Assembly (NCBI GenBank): GCA_947475495.1 | Contig: CANJNX010000003.1 | Span: 1-12,633 of the forward strand | Length of the DNA: 12,633 bases | Source of the DNA: Comamonadaceae bacterium | GTDB taxonomy: Bacteria; Pseudomonadota; Gammaproteobacteria; Burkholderiales; Burkholderiaceae_C | Direction of reading: 5' to 3' | Part shown: positions 1 to 8,308 of the stretch, piece by piece | Position numbering within the stretch: position 1 is the stretch's first letter | Layout of the letters: each line of letters opens with the position of its first letter | Program-made: the position numbers and the translations under genes | The notes under the pieces: model-generated | Told to the model about the DNA's origin: nothing | Seen by the model: only the letters and a program-made list of their open reading frames with translations | Database searches by the model: none

Positions 1-249
1 AAGGGCTACGGCAGCGACGGCAATCGCAAATACCGCAGTTGGTTTGTCGGCATGGCCCCCATTGATCACCCGCGCATTGTGGTCGGCGTCATGCTCGATG
101 AACCCAGCGCTGGTAAATATTTTGGCGGCGAAGTTGCTGCCCCCGTTTTTAGTGAAGCGGTGCAACAAACATTGCGAGTGATGGGTGTGCAACCCGACAT
201 TGCCATTCGTCCTCAGATCGTTGCTGACATGGTGCAGGAAAGCTTCTGA
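1..249 (+). CDS. ftsI: FtsI (PBP3) septal peptidoglycan transpeptidase, C-terminal end only
   Basis: The 5' end is cut off by the window edge. The open frame starts at base 1 and gives 82 residues before TGA at 247-249. The visible tail (around YRSWFVGMAPIDHPRIVVGV, then LDEPSAGKYFGGEVAAPVF) is the last strand and helix of a class B penicillin-binding protein transpeptidase domain. In the family the KTGT active-site motif lies shortly before this segment, so it should sit just outside the window; the catalytic serine is also not visible. FtsI is a bitopic inner-membrane protein that cross-links septal peptidoglycan in the periplasm together with FtsW. Its place directly before murE is the standard dcw order. 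The stop overlaps the murE start by one base. Identification is firm from the tail plus context; nothing can be said about the N-terminus. Confidence 0.95.
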   Translation, partial: KGYGSDGNRKYRSWFVGMAPIDHPRIVVGVMLDEPSAGKYFGGEVAAPVFSEAVQQTLRVMGVQPDIAIRPQIVADMVQESF

Positions 250-1799
250 TGGCACAGCACTTCAATCAACCCCAGGAAGCAGCCCGGTGGTTGCGCTCGC
301 ATGTCACGGGTACGTTGACGTCGGACAGCCGAACGGTGCAAGCGGGTGATGGCTTTATTGCCTGGCCTGGGGTGGCCAACGATCCGCGGAAATATGTCAA
401 TACGGCGTTTTTGCAAGGTGCTGCTGTCTGTTTGGTGGATGCAGCGGGTGCAGAAGATTTTGATTTCACAGACGCCCGCGTGGGCGTGTACTCCGGACTT
501 CAAAGCGCAGCAGGCGCTATTGCTGCTGAATTTTTCGCCCACCCCTCAGAAAAATTATCGGTAGTGGCGATTACCGGGACCAACGGTAAAACATCGACCG
601 CATGGTGGCTTGCACAGGCCTTGTCCGCATTGACCAGTCCAACAGCTATGCCATGTGCCATGGTCGGAACGTTGGGCATCGGACAGCCTCCTGCCGTCCA
701 AGCGAAAGCCGCAGATAGCGATGGTTTGCCTTCGATTGTCACAACGGGGTTGACGACGCCGGACCCGATTCGCTTGCAATCGGCTTTGCGTGCGTTTGTG
801 ACGCAAGGACACAAGGTGTGCGCCTTAGAGGCGTCTTCGATAGGAATTGAAGAAGCACGGCTCCATGGAACAAGCATTCGCGTGGCGGTGTTTACCAACC
901 TCACCCAAGACCATTTGGATTACCACGCAACGATGCACGCCTACGGCCAGGCCAAGAAACGCTTGTTCGCGTGGCAAGGCTTGCGCAGCGCCGTGATCAA
1001 TACCGATGATGCATTTGGCGCGGAGTTGGCGCAATCATTAGCGGCCACGTCACCAGACATCGACCTGTGGACGGTTGCGCTCAATGCCAACGCGCGCTTG
1101 GTGGCCCGCCATTTGGTTGCAACACCCCAAGGCCTGCAGTTTGAAGTCATCGAAGCGGGCCAATCGTTGACTGTCCACAGCCATGTCATGGGCGAGTACA
1201 ACGTCGCCAATCTGTTATCAGTCATTGCCAGCATGCGCTGCTTGGGTGTGGATTTGCCCAGGGCGGTTGTGGCTTGCAGCCAACTGCGCGCAGTGCCAGG
1301 GCGCATGGAGTGTTTAGGGGGCGAGGGGGCGCCTTTGGTGGTGGTGGACTACGCCCACACCCCCGATGCATTGCAACAGGCGCTGCAAGCGCTGCGACCC
1401 GCTGCGCAGCAACGCGGTGGTGATTTGTGGTGTGTTTTTGGATGCGGCGGTGACCGCGACACCACAAAACGGCCCTTTATGGGTGCGGTGGCGGCAGCAC
1501 AGGCCGACAAAATCATTGTCACTAGCGACAACCCGCGCAGTGAGCGGCCCCATGACATTATTGAGAATATTCTCACGGGCGTGGATCGCTCAGACCGCGT
1601 AGCGATTCAAGTAGACAGGGCGCTGGCCATAGCGAGCGCAGTGGGCCAGGCCAACACGGAAGACGTTATTCTTTTGGCAGGAAAAGGCCATGAAGCCACG
1701 CAAGAGATAGCGGGAGTGAAAAGCTATTTCTCAGACCGTGACCATGCGAGCACCGCCTTGCGCCAACGCGCACAGGATCGACTGAGGGTTCACGCATGA
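249..1799 (+). CDS. murE: MurE, UDP-MurNAc-L-Ala-D-Glu:meso-diaminopimelate ligase
   Basis: This cytoplasmic Mur ligase adds meso-diaminopimelate to UDP-MurNAc-L-Ala-D-Glu using ATP. The 516 residues are slightly longer than E. coli MurE (about 495). Seen in order: DSR at 26-28 in the UDP-binding domain; P-loop GTNGKTS at 110-116; TTGLTTPDP at 165-173; EASSIGI at 194-200; NLTQDHLDYH at 217-226; K236, the expected carbamylated lysine; VVDYAHTPDAL at 365-375; GCGGDRD at 398-404; DNPR at 427-430; GKGHE at 478-482. By alignment with E. coli, the diaminopimelate-contacting residues R403, N428, R430, G478 and E482 are all present, so the substrate is meso-Dap rather than lysine. The ATG at 249 overlaps the ftsI stop, and AGGA at 236-239 lies 9 bases upstream. 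Unlike E. coli (EVSSHGL), the substrate-loop motif has Ile in place of His. Confidence 0.98.
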   Translation: MAQHFNQPQEAARWLRSHVTGTLTSDSRTVQAGDGFIAWPGVANDPRKYVNTAFLQGAAVCLVDAAGAEDFDFTDARVGVYSGLQSAAGAIAAEFFAHPSEKLSVVAITGTNGKTSTAWWLAQALSALTSPTAMPCAMVGTLGIGQPPAVQAKAADSDGLPSIVTTGLTTPDPIRLQSALRAFVTQGHKVCALEASSIGIEEARLHGTSIRVAVFTNLTQDHLDYHATMHAYGQAKKRLFAWQGLRSAVINTDDAFGAELAQSLAATSPDIDLWTVALNANARLVARHLVATPQGLQFEVIEAGQSLTVHSHVMGEYNVANLLSVIASMRCLGVDLPRAVVACSQLRAVPGRMECLGGEGAPLVVVDYAHTPDALQQALQALRPAAQQRGGDLWCVFGCGGDRDTTKRPFMGAVAAAQADKIIVTSDNPRSERPHDIIENILTGVDRSDRVAIQVDRALAIASAVGQANTEDVILLAGKGHEATQEIAGVKSYFSDRDHASTALRQRAQDRLRVHA

Positions 1800-3277
1800 G
1801 CATGACTGCCCCCGCGCAGATGATGACTTTGGCGCAAGCCCTGCAATGGCTTAGCAAGGCCCAATTGATCGGTGACCCACAGACGCCAATAAGCCGCGTG
1901 CATTCTGATACCCGAACCGTTGAAGCCGGTGATTTATTTGTGGCCTTGGAAGGCGAAAAATTCAACGCCAACCATTTCTTGCTTGATGCCAAACAGCGCG
2001 GTGCAAGCGCGGTGTTGTGCCGCGCCGGACTGCCCGCGTCGATGTACCCAGAAGGCCTGGCGCGCATTGAGGTTCAAGACACCAAGCAGGCCTTGGGTGC
2101 GTTGGCTAAGGGTTGGAGATCGCAGTTTGATATTCCCTTGATTGCAGTGACAGGGAGCAATGGAAAAACCACGGTCACCCAAATGCTGGCAGCCATCCTC
2201 CATGCCCATGCGCCCGAGGGCGCAGCGCTTGCGACTCAAGGGAATTTGAATAACGATATTGGTGTGCCCTTAACGCTTTTGCGCATGCGCGCCAAGCACC
2301 GCATTGCTGTGGTGGAGTTGGGAATGAACCATCCTGGAGAAATAGCAGGATTGGCTGCGATGGCCCAACCGACGGTTGCGCTGGTCAATAACGCGCAACG
2401 GGAGCACTTGGAGTTTATGCACACCGTGGAAGCGGTTGCACAAGAGAATGGCGCCGTGATTTCTGCGCTCGGCCCCCAAGGGATTGCGGTGTTTCCGCAC
2501 GATGATGCTTTTGTTGCCACGTGGCATGCGCTTGCACAGGCGCGGCGCAGTTTTGGTTTTTCGCAGGATGCGATCCCAGGAAAAGAGACATTGTCCTGTT
2601 CCCAAGCGCATTGGTCGCAAGGTGCGTGGGACGTTCACGCCCATGGAAAACTCGGGGGCCAGAACCTTGACTTGCATTACCGCTTGGCCATTGCAGGTCG
2701 CCATAACGTGAAAAATTCTTTGGCTGCTGCTACTTGTGCCATGGCAGCGGGTATTCCCGCCCCAACCATTGTGGCCGGCTTGGAGACGTTTACTCCCGTC
2801 AAAGGACGCTCGCGTGCCTTGTACTTGCGCCACGCGCAACACGACATCACTTTGATCGATGACACATACAACGCCAACCCGGATTCGGTTCGCGCAGCCA
2901 TCGCGGTATTGGCCGATCTTCCCGCACCCCAGCTTTTGGTATTGGGTGACATGGGAGAAGTGGGCGATCTCGGGCCGCAATTTCACACTGAGGCTGCAAG
3001 CTATGCACACAGCCAGGGGATTGAGATGCTGTTTGGCTTGGGTGCTTTGAGCCAGCACGCCGTGGCTGGATTTGTCCATGCTGGCGGACGCGCACAGCAC
3101 TTCGAGAGCATCGAAGAACTTATTGCCGAAGTGAAAAAATTATTACCGTCTGTGTCGAGTGTGTTGGTCAAAGGCTCGCGCTTTATGCGTCTTGAACGTG
3201 TGGTGGAGGCCTTGCTTTGTGCAGATGCTTTTGCAAGCAAACCGTTGCTTGGGTCGGAGGTTCGTCATGCGGCCTGA
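1796..3277 (+). CDS. murF: MurF, UDP-MurNAc-tripeptide:D-alanyl-D-alanine ligase
   Basis: MurF joins the D-Ala-D-Ala dipeptide made by Ddl (encoded further down this window) to the UDP-MurNAc tripeptide in the cytoplasm, completing the pentapeptide. The 493 residues show three Mur-ligase domains: SDTRTVEAGDLFVAL near 37-51 in the UDP-binding domain; P-loop GSNGKTT at 120-126; ELGMNHPGEI at 174-183; NNAQREHLEF at 198-207; GRHNVKNSLAA at 301-311; DDTYNANPDS at 355-364, diagnostic of MurF; GDMGEVG at 384-390; and VKGSRFMRLE at 458-467. The ATG at 1796 overlaps the murE stop as ATGA and has GAGGG at 1784-1788 with a 7-base spacer. A second ATG two codons later (1802) is possible, but the overlap start fits the pattern of this operon. 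Length is somewhat above E. coli (452), mainly from a longer central domain and a longer C-terminal tail. Confidence 0.98.
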   Translation: MSMTAPAQMMTLAQALQWLSKAQLIGDPQTPISRVHSDTRTVEAGDLFVALEGEKFNANHFLLDAKQRGASAVLCRAGLPASMYPEGLARIEVQDTKQALGALAKGWRSQFDIPLIAVTGSNGKTTVTQMLAAILHAHAPEGAALATQGNLNNDIGVPLTLLRMRAKHRIAVVELGMNHPGEIAGLAAMAQPTVALVNNAQREHLEFMHTVEAVAQENGAVISALGPQGIAVFPHDDAFVATWHALAQARRSFGFSQDAIPGKETLSCSQAHWSQGAWDVHAHGKLGGQNLDLHYRLAIAGRHNVKNSLAAATCAMAAGIPAPTIVAGLETFTPVKGRSRALYLRHAQHDITLIDDTYNANPDSVRAAIAVLADLPAPQLLVLGDMGEVGDLGPQFHTEAASYAHSQGIEMLFGLGALSQHAVAGFVHAGGRAQHFESIEELIAEVKKLLPSVSSVLVKGSRFMRLERVVEALLCADAFASKPLLGSEVRHAA

Positions 3278-3285
3278 TCGTATCG

Positions 3286-3291
3286 AAGGAG
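3286..3291 (+). promoter_or_regulatory. Shine-Dalgarno of mraY
   Basis: AAGGAG sits 7 bases before the ATG at 3299, inside the 21-base gap after murF. It is a strong site and fixes the mraY start. It suggests mraY is initiated independently rather than by reinitiation from murF. Confidence 0.85.
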
Positions 3292-3298
3292 TCGTGAC

Positions 3299-4477
3299 AT
3301 GTTGTTAAGTCTGGCCCAGTGGCTGCAGGGAATTTCGCCAGATTATGGTTTTTTTCGGGTCTTCCAGTATTTGACGTTTCGGGCGGTGATGGCAGCGCTC
3401 ACCGCATTGCTTATTGGTTTGGCGGCAGGACCGGTTGTCATTCGACGTCTGACTGCATTGAAAATTGGGCAGCCTATTCGCGGCTATGCGATGGAGTCGC
3501 ATTTGGTGAAAAGTGGAACCCCCACCATGGGTGGTGTTCTCATTTTGATTTGCATCACCGTATCCACACTGCTTTGGGCGGACTTGAGTAACCGTTTTGT
3601 GTGGATCGTGTTGGCTGTGACGCTGGGGTTTGGTGCTATCGGTTGGGTCGATGATTGGCGCAAGGTGGTCTACAAAGACCCTGAAGGCATGCGCTCACGA
3701 GAAAAGTACTTTTGGCAATCGGTGATTGGTTTGCTCGCCGCCTTGTATTTGGTCTTCAGTATTTCCGAATCGTCCAATGCACGCGTATTTGAACTCTTTT
3801 TGAATTGGGTGCGTTCAGGCTTTGATGTCAATTTGCCACCCAAAGCGGGTTTGCTGTTGCCATTTATCAAAGAGGTCAGCTATCCCTTGGGTGTGATGGG
3901 TTTTGTGGTGTTGACCTATTTGGTGATTGTGGGTTCAAGCAATGCCGTCAATTTGACCGATGGTTTGGATGGCCTGGCCATCATGCCGGTGGTGATGGTG
4001 GGCTCCGCCTTGGGTGTCTTTGCCTACGTCGCAGGCAGCGTGGTGTATTCCAAATATTTGTTTTTTCCATACATCGCCGGAGCAGGTGAACTCCTGATAT
4101 TTTGTGCTGCCATGGCGGGTGCTGGTTTGGCCTTCTTGTGGTTTAACACCCACCCCGCTCAAGTGTTTATGGGCGATGTAGGTGCGTTGGCTTTGGGTGG
4201 GGCGCTCGGAACGGTGGCGGTGATCGTGCGGCAAGAAATCGTGTTGGCCATCATGGGCGGCGTCTTTGTAGTGGAAGCACTCTCCGTCATGCTGCAAGTG
4301 ACGTACTTCAAATACACCCGAAAAAAATACGGCGAGGGACGGCGACTTTTCAAGATGGCACCCTTGCATCACCATTTTGAAAAACAAGGCTGGAAAGAAA
4401 CCCAAGTCGTCGTTCGTTTTTGGATCATCACCATGCTCTTGTGTTTGCTGGGGCTTTCCACCTTGAAGCTGAGGTAA
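3299..4477 (+). CDS. mraY: MraY, phospho-MurNAc-pentapeptide transferase (lipid I synthase)
   Basis: MraY is a polytopic inner-membrane enzyme that transfers phospho-MurNAc-pentapeptide from UDP to undecaprenyl phosphate, giving lipid I; it needs Mg2+. The 392 residues contain about ten hydrophobic segments. Motifs: [13 protein letters not shown] near 28-40 in the first membrane segment; GTPTMGG at 73-79; VDDW at 117-120, with the catalytic aspartate pair at D118 and D119; [11 protein letters not shown] at 215-225; [12 protein letters not shown] at 290-301, with the conserved D293; and MAPLHHHFE at 353-361, the signature histidine cluster. E. coli MraY has 360 residues. Much of the excess is an additional segment of roughly 24 residues between 150 and 186, with the sequence around 162-184 rich in aromatic and proline residues. 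The E. coli GDVGS motif reads GDVGA here. It follows murF after 21 bases and precedes murD by 2. Confidence 0.98.
   Translation: MLLSLAQWLQGISPDYGFFRVFQYLTFRAVMAALTALLIGLAAGPVVIRRLTALKIGQPIRGYAMESHLVKSGTPTMGGVLILICITVSTLLWADLSNRFVWIVLAVTLGFGAIGWVDDWRKVVYKDPEGMRSREKYFWQSVIGLLAALYLVFSISESSNARVFELFLNWVRSGFDVNLPPKAGLLLPFIKEVSYPLGVMGFVVLTYLVIVGSSNAVNLTDGLDGLAIMPVVMVGSALGVFAYVAGSVVYSKYLFFPYIAGAGELLIFCAAMAGAGLAFLWFNTHPAQVFMGDVGALALGGALGTVAVIVRQEIVLAIMGGVFVVEALSVMLQVTYFKYTRKKYGEGRRLFKMAPLHHHFEKQGWKETQVVVRFWIITMLLCLLGLSTLKLR
4471..4474 (+). promoter_or_regulatory. Shine-Dalgarno of murD, embedded in the end of mraY
   Basis: GAGG lies in the last codons of mraY, 5 bases before the GTG at 4480. It supports GTG 4480 as the murD start over the in-frame ATG at 4420, which lies deep inside mraY. 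Confidence 0.7.
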
Positions 4478-4479
4478 CA

Positions 4480-6000
4480 GTGCATCCATTGCGTGATCAA
4501 CAGGTATTGGTTTTAGGCTTAGGTGCCTCCGGCTTGGCCATGGCGCGGTGGTGCGTGCGCCAAGGTGCGCAAGTGACGGTCCTCGACACCCGCGAATCGC
4601 CGCCCATGTTGAGCACCTTGAAGCAAGAGCTACCGCAGGTATCTTTTGTGTCTGCACCCATGGATGCGTCCTTCTTGACGGACAAGACATTCAACACCGT
4701 GTTGTCGAGCCCCGGCCTGTCACCCCAATCGACCGCCGCCTTACTCGAAGCCGCTCGGTCAGCTGGCGCGTGGCTTGGCGGTGAATTAGGTTTGTTTGCC
4801 TTCGCGCTGAAAAATCTAGAAACTGAGATGGGTTACACGCCCAAAGTGCTTGCGATCACCGGCACCAATGGCAAAACCACTGTGACGAACTTGACAGGAC
4901 AGTTGGTGCAGCGCGCAGGAAAATCGGTGGCGGTCGCTGGCAATATTGGCCCCACGCTTCTCGATACCTTGTCTGCAGCTCTGGACGCTGAGGCATTGCC
5001 GCAGGTGTGGGTGTTGGAGCTCTCAAGTTTTCAGTTGGCGCAGCCCTCAGCATTTGAGCCCACCGCCGCCGTCGTTCTCAACCTCAGCCAAGACCATTTG
5101 GACTGGCATGTCGATATGGCGGAGTACGCGCAGGCGAAGGCGCATATTTTTGGTTCGAACGCGTTGATGGTTTTGAACCGCCACGACTCGGCTGTCATGG
5201 CGATGCTGCCTGCGCCTGTGCGCGCTAAGTTGCAGCGTCCACTCGAGCGCGAGCACACCACGTTTGGTATCGACATGCCGCAGCGCCCGGGGGACTTTGG
5301 GATCGAGGCTGTGAATGGTATGGTTTGGTTGGTGCGCGCTTTAGAAGCTGACGAAACACTCAAGAAAAGTCGACAGACCCCAGACCAAGAACTGCATATC
5401 CAAAGACTGATGCCAGCCGATGCTTTGCGGATTCGCGGCCGGCATAACGCAAGCAATGCCTTGGCTGCCTTGGCTTTGTGTAGTGCCGCTGGCTGTGCGC
5501 TCGGCCCTGTGTTGTTTGGTTTACGAGAATACCGAGGCGAGCCGCACCGCGTTCAATCCGTGGCGACCATCGACTCCGTAGAGTTCTTTGACGACAGCAA
5601 AGGCACCAATGTAGGCGCCACTGTTGCAGCATTGTGCGGTTTAGGCGAAGACCGCAAAGTGCTTGTCATTTTGGGTGGCGAAGGCAAAGGGCAAGACTTC
5701 ACGCCACTGCGCGAACCGGTTGCCCGATTTGCACGCGCAGTGGTGCTCATTGGCCGTGATGCGCCCTTGATTCGCGATGCTTTAGCCGATCTTTCCGTGC
5801 CGATGTTCGATGCGGATTCGTTGCAGAGCGCCGTTCAATGGACCAGTGAAAAAGCGCACGCCGGAGACGCGGTATTGATGTCGCCCGCCTGCGCAAGTTT
5901 CGATATGTTTACCAACTATGAACACCGGGCGCAGGTATTTTGTGACGCGGTTCACTCCCTTGCGCTCGATGCAGGTGTGGCACTTGAGGTGCAGTCATGA
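4480..6000 (+). CDS. murD: MurD, UDP-MurNAc-L-alanine:D-glutamate ligase
   Basis: MurD adds D-glutamate to UDP-MurNAc-L-Ala in the cytoplasm using ATP. From the GTG at 4480 it has 506 residues, longer than E. coli MurD (438). Motifs: GLGASGLA at 13-20 in the Rossmann-like UDP-binding domain; P-loop GTNGKTT at 128-134; GNIG at 154-157; ELSSFQL at 180-186; [10 protein letters not shown] at 201-210; K220, the expected carbamylated lysine; [11 protein letters not shown] at 320-330; [11 protein letters not shown] at 371-381, where K374 and T376 match D-Glu-binding residues; [10 protein letters not shown] at 398-407; and [10 protein letters not shown] at 468-477. An ATG at 4420 would add 20 residues, but these are the mraY C-terminal coding region read in another frame, and conserved similarity begins only after 4480. 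GTG has a good ribosome site and sits 2 bases after the mraY stop. Part of the extra length is a segment at about 285-312. Confidence 0.96.
   Translation: MHPLRDQQVLVLGLGASGLAMARWCVRQGAQVTVLDTRESPPMLSTLKQELPQVSFVSAPMDASFLTDKTFNTVLSSPGLSPQSTAALLEAARSAGAWLGGELGLFAFALKNLETEMGYTPKVLAITGTNGKTTVTNLTGQLVQRAGKSVAVAGNIGPTLLDTLSAALDAEALPQVWVLELSSFQLAQPSAFEPTAAVVLNLSQDHLDWHVDMAEYAQAKAHIFGSNALMVLNRHDSAVMAMLPAPVRAKLQRPLEREHTTFGIDMPQRPGDFGIEAVNGMVWLVRALEADETLKKSRQTPDQELHIQRLMPADALRIRGRHNASNALAALALCSAAGCALGPVLFGLREYRGEPHRVQSVATIDSVEFFDDSKGTNVGATVAALCGLGEDRKVLVILGGEGKGQDFTPLREPVARFARAVVLIGRDAPLIRDALADLSVPMFDADSLQSAVQWTSEKAHAGDAVLMSPACASFDMFTNYEHRAQVFCDAVHSLALDAGVALEVQS
5986..5990 (+). promoter_or_regulatory. 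Shine-Dalgarno of ftsW, within murD
   Basis: GAGGT lies in the last codons of murD, 6 bases before the ATG at 5997. It supports the overlap start. Confidence 0.7.
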
Positions 6001-7247
6001 ACGCGCTACGCCTCACCTTTGGTCGCTGGTTTGGCTTGCCCGATCCGCAAGCCGCAGAGGCTTTGCCCGTGCGTTTGGGTAGGCGTGCTGCTTACAGCCC
6101 CAGCCCTGCACACATCCAATCGTTTGACCAACCTTTGTTGTGGGTCGTATTGACTTTGGTGCTTTGGGGTGTGGTGATGGTGTATTCAGCAACGATTGCC
6201 ATGCCAGACAACCCCAAGTTCGCCAACTATGCCCACAGCCATTTTTTAATTCGGCATCTGGCTTCTATTTCAATCGCGATCATTGCAGCCATCATTGCAT
6301 TTCAAGTGCCTGTTGAAGTGTGGGAGAGGATTGCTCCTTGGCTTTTTGTTGTGTCGCTCTTGCTTTTAGTCGCGGTGCTGCTGCCGTTTGTAGGCAAAGG
6401 CGTCAATGGGGCGCGGCGCTGGATTTCACTTGGGGTCATGAATTTCCAACCCTCTGAATTGGCTAAATTTGCTGTGCTTTTGTACGCCTCGGATTACATG
6501 GTGCGCAAGATGGATGTGAAAGAGGACTTTTTCCGCGCCGTCATTCCCATGGGTGTTGCAGTCGCCTTGGTTGGTTTGTTGCTTTTGGCAGAGCCCGATA
6601 TGGGCGCCTTCATGGTGATTGCAGTCATCGCCATGGGCATTCTGTTTTTGGGCGGGGTCAATGCCCGCATGTTTTTCTTGATTGCCACCATCTTGGTGGT
6701 GGCCTTTGGGCTCATGATCGCGCTCAGTGAATGGCGCCGTGAACGTATTTTTGCTTACCTTGATCCTTGGAGTGAAAAGCACGCCTTGGGCAAGGGCTAC
6801 CAGCTCTCCCACTCCTTAATTGCAATAGGCCGGGGAGAGATTTTTGGCGTGGGTTTGGGCGGCAGTGTGGAAAAACTGCACTGGCTGCCTGAAGCCCATA
6901 CGGATTTCTTGCTCGCCGTCATTGGCGAGGAGTTCGGTCTTGTCGGCGTGGTCCTATTGATTGGCCTTTTCCTTTGGTTGACACGTCGGATCATGCACAT
7001 TGGCCGTCAAGCGATTGCGCTGGACCGCGTGTTTGCCGGACTGGTAGCCCAAGGCGTTGGAATTTGGATGGGTTTCCAAGCCTTTATCAATATGGGCGTG
7101 AACCTGGGCGCATTGCCTACCAAAGGCTTAACTTTGCCTTTGATGAGTTATGGCGGCTCAGCTATTTTGATCAATTTGGTGGCATTGGCATTGGTCATGC
7201 GTATTGATTATGAGAATCGTCGGATGCAACAAGGAGGTCGTTCATGA
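5997..7247 (+). CDS. ftsW: FtsW, septal SEDS peptidoglycan glycosyltransferase
   Basis: FtsW is a multi-pass inner-membrane protein of the SEDS family. It polymerises lipid II into glycan strands at the septum, paired with the transpeptidase FtsI encoded at the left edge of the window. The 416 residues begin with a soluble, basic N-terminus of about 45 residues, followed by about ten membrane segments, the first near 47-67. Seen: [10 protein letters not shown] at 137-146; QPSELAK at 151-157; EPDMG at 199-203; LPEAHTDF at 297-304 in the large periplasmic loop, where D303 is the probable catalytic aspartate by comparison with SEDS enzymes; and the conserved run from [20 protein letters not shown] (366-385) into YGGS. 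RodA is the main alternative within the family, but the dcw location makes FtsW secure. The start overlaps the murD stop as ATGA. Confidence 0.97.
   Translation: MNALRLTFGRWFGLPDPQAAEALPVRLGRRAAYSPSPAHIQSFDQPLLWVVLTLVLWGVVMVYSATIAMPDNPKFANYAHSHFLIRHLASISIAIIAAIIAFQVPVEVWERIAPWLFVVSLLLLVAVLLPFVGKGVNGARRWISLGVMNFQPSELAKFAVLLYASDYMVRKMDVKEDFFRAVIPMGVAVALVGLLLLAEPDMGAFMVIAVIAMGILFLGGVNARMFFLIATILVVAFGLMIALSEWRRERIFAYLDPWSEKHALGKGYQLSHSLIAIGRGEIFGVGLGGSVEKLHWLPEAHTDFLLAVIGEEFGLVGVVLLIGLFLWLTRRIMHIGRQAIALDRVFAGLVAQGVGIWMGFQAFINMGVNLGALPTKGLTLPLMSYGGSAILINLVALALVMRIDYENRRMQQGGRS
7231..7238 (+). promoter_or_regulatory. Near-consensus Shine-Dalgarno of murG, within ftsW
   Basis: AAGGAGGT, matching the full anti-Shine-Dalgarno complement, lies 5 bases before the ATG at 7244. 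It also encodes FtsW residues Gln-Gly-Gly near the C-terminus. It is the strongest ribosome site in the window. Confidence 0.85.
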
Positions 7248-8308
7248 ACCGGCCCTGTGCATTGGTGATGGCAGGCGGCACCGGAGGACATATTTTTCCG
7301 GGCTTGGCTGTGGCGCAAGCGTTGCGAGAGAAAGGTTGGCGCATCCACTGGTTAGGAACACCCAACAGCATGGAAACCCGCTTGGTTCCTTTGCGAGGAT
7401 TCACCATGGAATTGGTGGATTTTTCAGGTGTCAGGGGCAAAGGTGCCATGGCGTGGGTGCGCTTGCCATGGCGACTGCTGCGCGCTTGTGTGCAGAGTTT
7501 CCAAGTGATGCAGCGGGTGCGCCCGGATGTGGTCTTGGGCTTTGGTGGGTACATCAGTTTGCCTGCGGGCTTGGTGACGGTTTTGCGCCGCATTCCTTTG
7601 GTATTGCATGAGCAAAATGCGGTTGCGGGTATGGCCAACCAAGTGCTCTCCAAAGTGGCTGCTCGCATCTTTACAGCGTTCCCACACGTCATGAAAAAAG
7701 CGCAGTGGGTTGGCAACCCGCTTCGGGGTGAATTCCTCCATCAAGCGGAACCTTCTGCGCGGTTTTCTGGCCGAACCGGGCCAATGCAGGTCTTGGTGGT
7801 CGGTGGAAGTTTAGGTGCGCGTGCGCTGAACGCCGTCGTTCCTCTGGCGCTGGCCCACATTCCTTTGGCAGACCGTCCCAGCGTATGGCACCAAAGCGGA
7901 GAAAAGGAAATAGATACATTGCGCGCGAATTACGCGGATGCAAATGTCGCCGCAACGCTGACTCCCTTTATTGACAATACCGCCCAAGCCTTTGCCGATG
8001 CCGATATTGTGATTTGTCGTGCGGGGGCTAGCACGGTCACGGAAATAGCTGCGGTCGGTGCTGCGGCTTTATTTGTTCCCTTCCCGGGTGCAGTCGACGA
8101 TCACCAAACCCACAATGCGCAGTTTTTAACTCAGCAGGGCGCGGGGTGGGTCATAGCGCAAAGCGAACTCACCCCTGAGTACCTGGCCACATGGCTGCAA
8201 TCGCTAAGCCGTGGTGCATTACAAAGCTGCGCAGAAAAAGCCAAAGCATTGGCTTGCTTTAGCGCAACCGATGCGATTGCCCAAGCCTGTGAGGAGCTTG
8301 CCGCATGA
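7244..8308 (+). CDS. murG: MurG, UDP-GlcNAc:lipid I N-acetylglucosaminyltransferase (lipid II synthase)
   Basis: MurG is a peripheral membrane GT-B glycosyltransferase (family GT28) on the cytoplasmic face. It adds GlcNAc to lipid I, making lipid II, the substrate of FtsW. The 354 residues match the usual length. N-terminal domain: glycine loop [10 protein letters not shown] at 11-20, [12 protein letters not shown] at 98-109, and HEQNAVAG at 122-129. Linker: VGNPLR at 156-161. C-terminal domain: second glycine loop [10 protein letters not shown] at 187-196, HQSG at 216-219, [14 protein letters not shown] at 259-272 for UDP-GlcNAc binding, and [11 protein letters not shown] at 285-295. The start overlaps the ftsW stop as ATGA. 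The order ftsW-murG-murC is the standard dcw arrangement and places consecutive steps side by side. Confidence 0.98.
   Translation: MNRPCALVMAGGTGGHIFPGLAVAQALREKGWRIHWLGTPNSMETRLVPLRGFTMELVDFSGVRGKGAMAWVRLPWRLLRACVQSFQVMQRVRPDVVLGFGGYISLPAGLVTVLRRIPLVLHEQNAVAGMANQVLSKVAARIFTAFPHVMKKAQWVGNPLRGEFLHQAEPSARFSGRTGPMQVLVVGGSLGARALNAVVPLALAHIPLADRPSVWHQSGEKEIDTLRANYADANVAATLTPFIDNTAQAFADADIVICRAGASTVTEIAAVGAAALFVPFPGAVDDHQTHNAQFLTQQGAGWVIAQSELTPEYLATWLQSLSRGALQSCAEKAKALACFSATDAIAQACEELAA
8291..8296 (+). promoter_or_regulatory. Shine-Dalgarno of murC, within murG
   Basis: GAGGAG lies in the last codons of murG, 8 bases before the ATG at 8305. Confidence 0.75.

Noticed and set aside
2270..3100. A 276-codon open frame on the minus strand opposite murF
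   Set aside because: It is fully antisense to a conserved murF, its translation resembles no family I know, and it is rich in Cys, His and Arg as expected of a shadow frame. No ribosome site or neighbouring minus-strand gene supports it.
3935..4690. A 251-codon minus-strand open frame across the mraY-murD junction
   Set aside because: It is antisense to two conserved genes, and its product is dominated by His, Gln and Pro from reverse reading of hydrophobic codons. Not credible as a gene.
7204..7611. A 135-codon plus-strand open frame overlapping ftsW and murG
   Set aside because: It lies in another frame of two conserved genes and gives a Gly/His/Cys-rich product with no recognisable domain.
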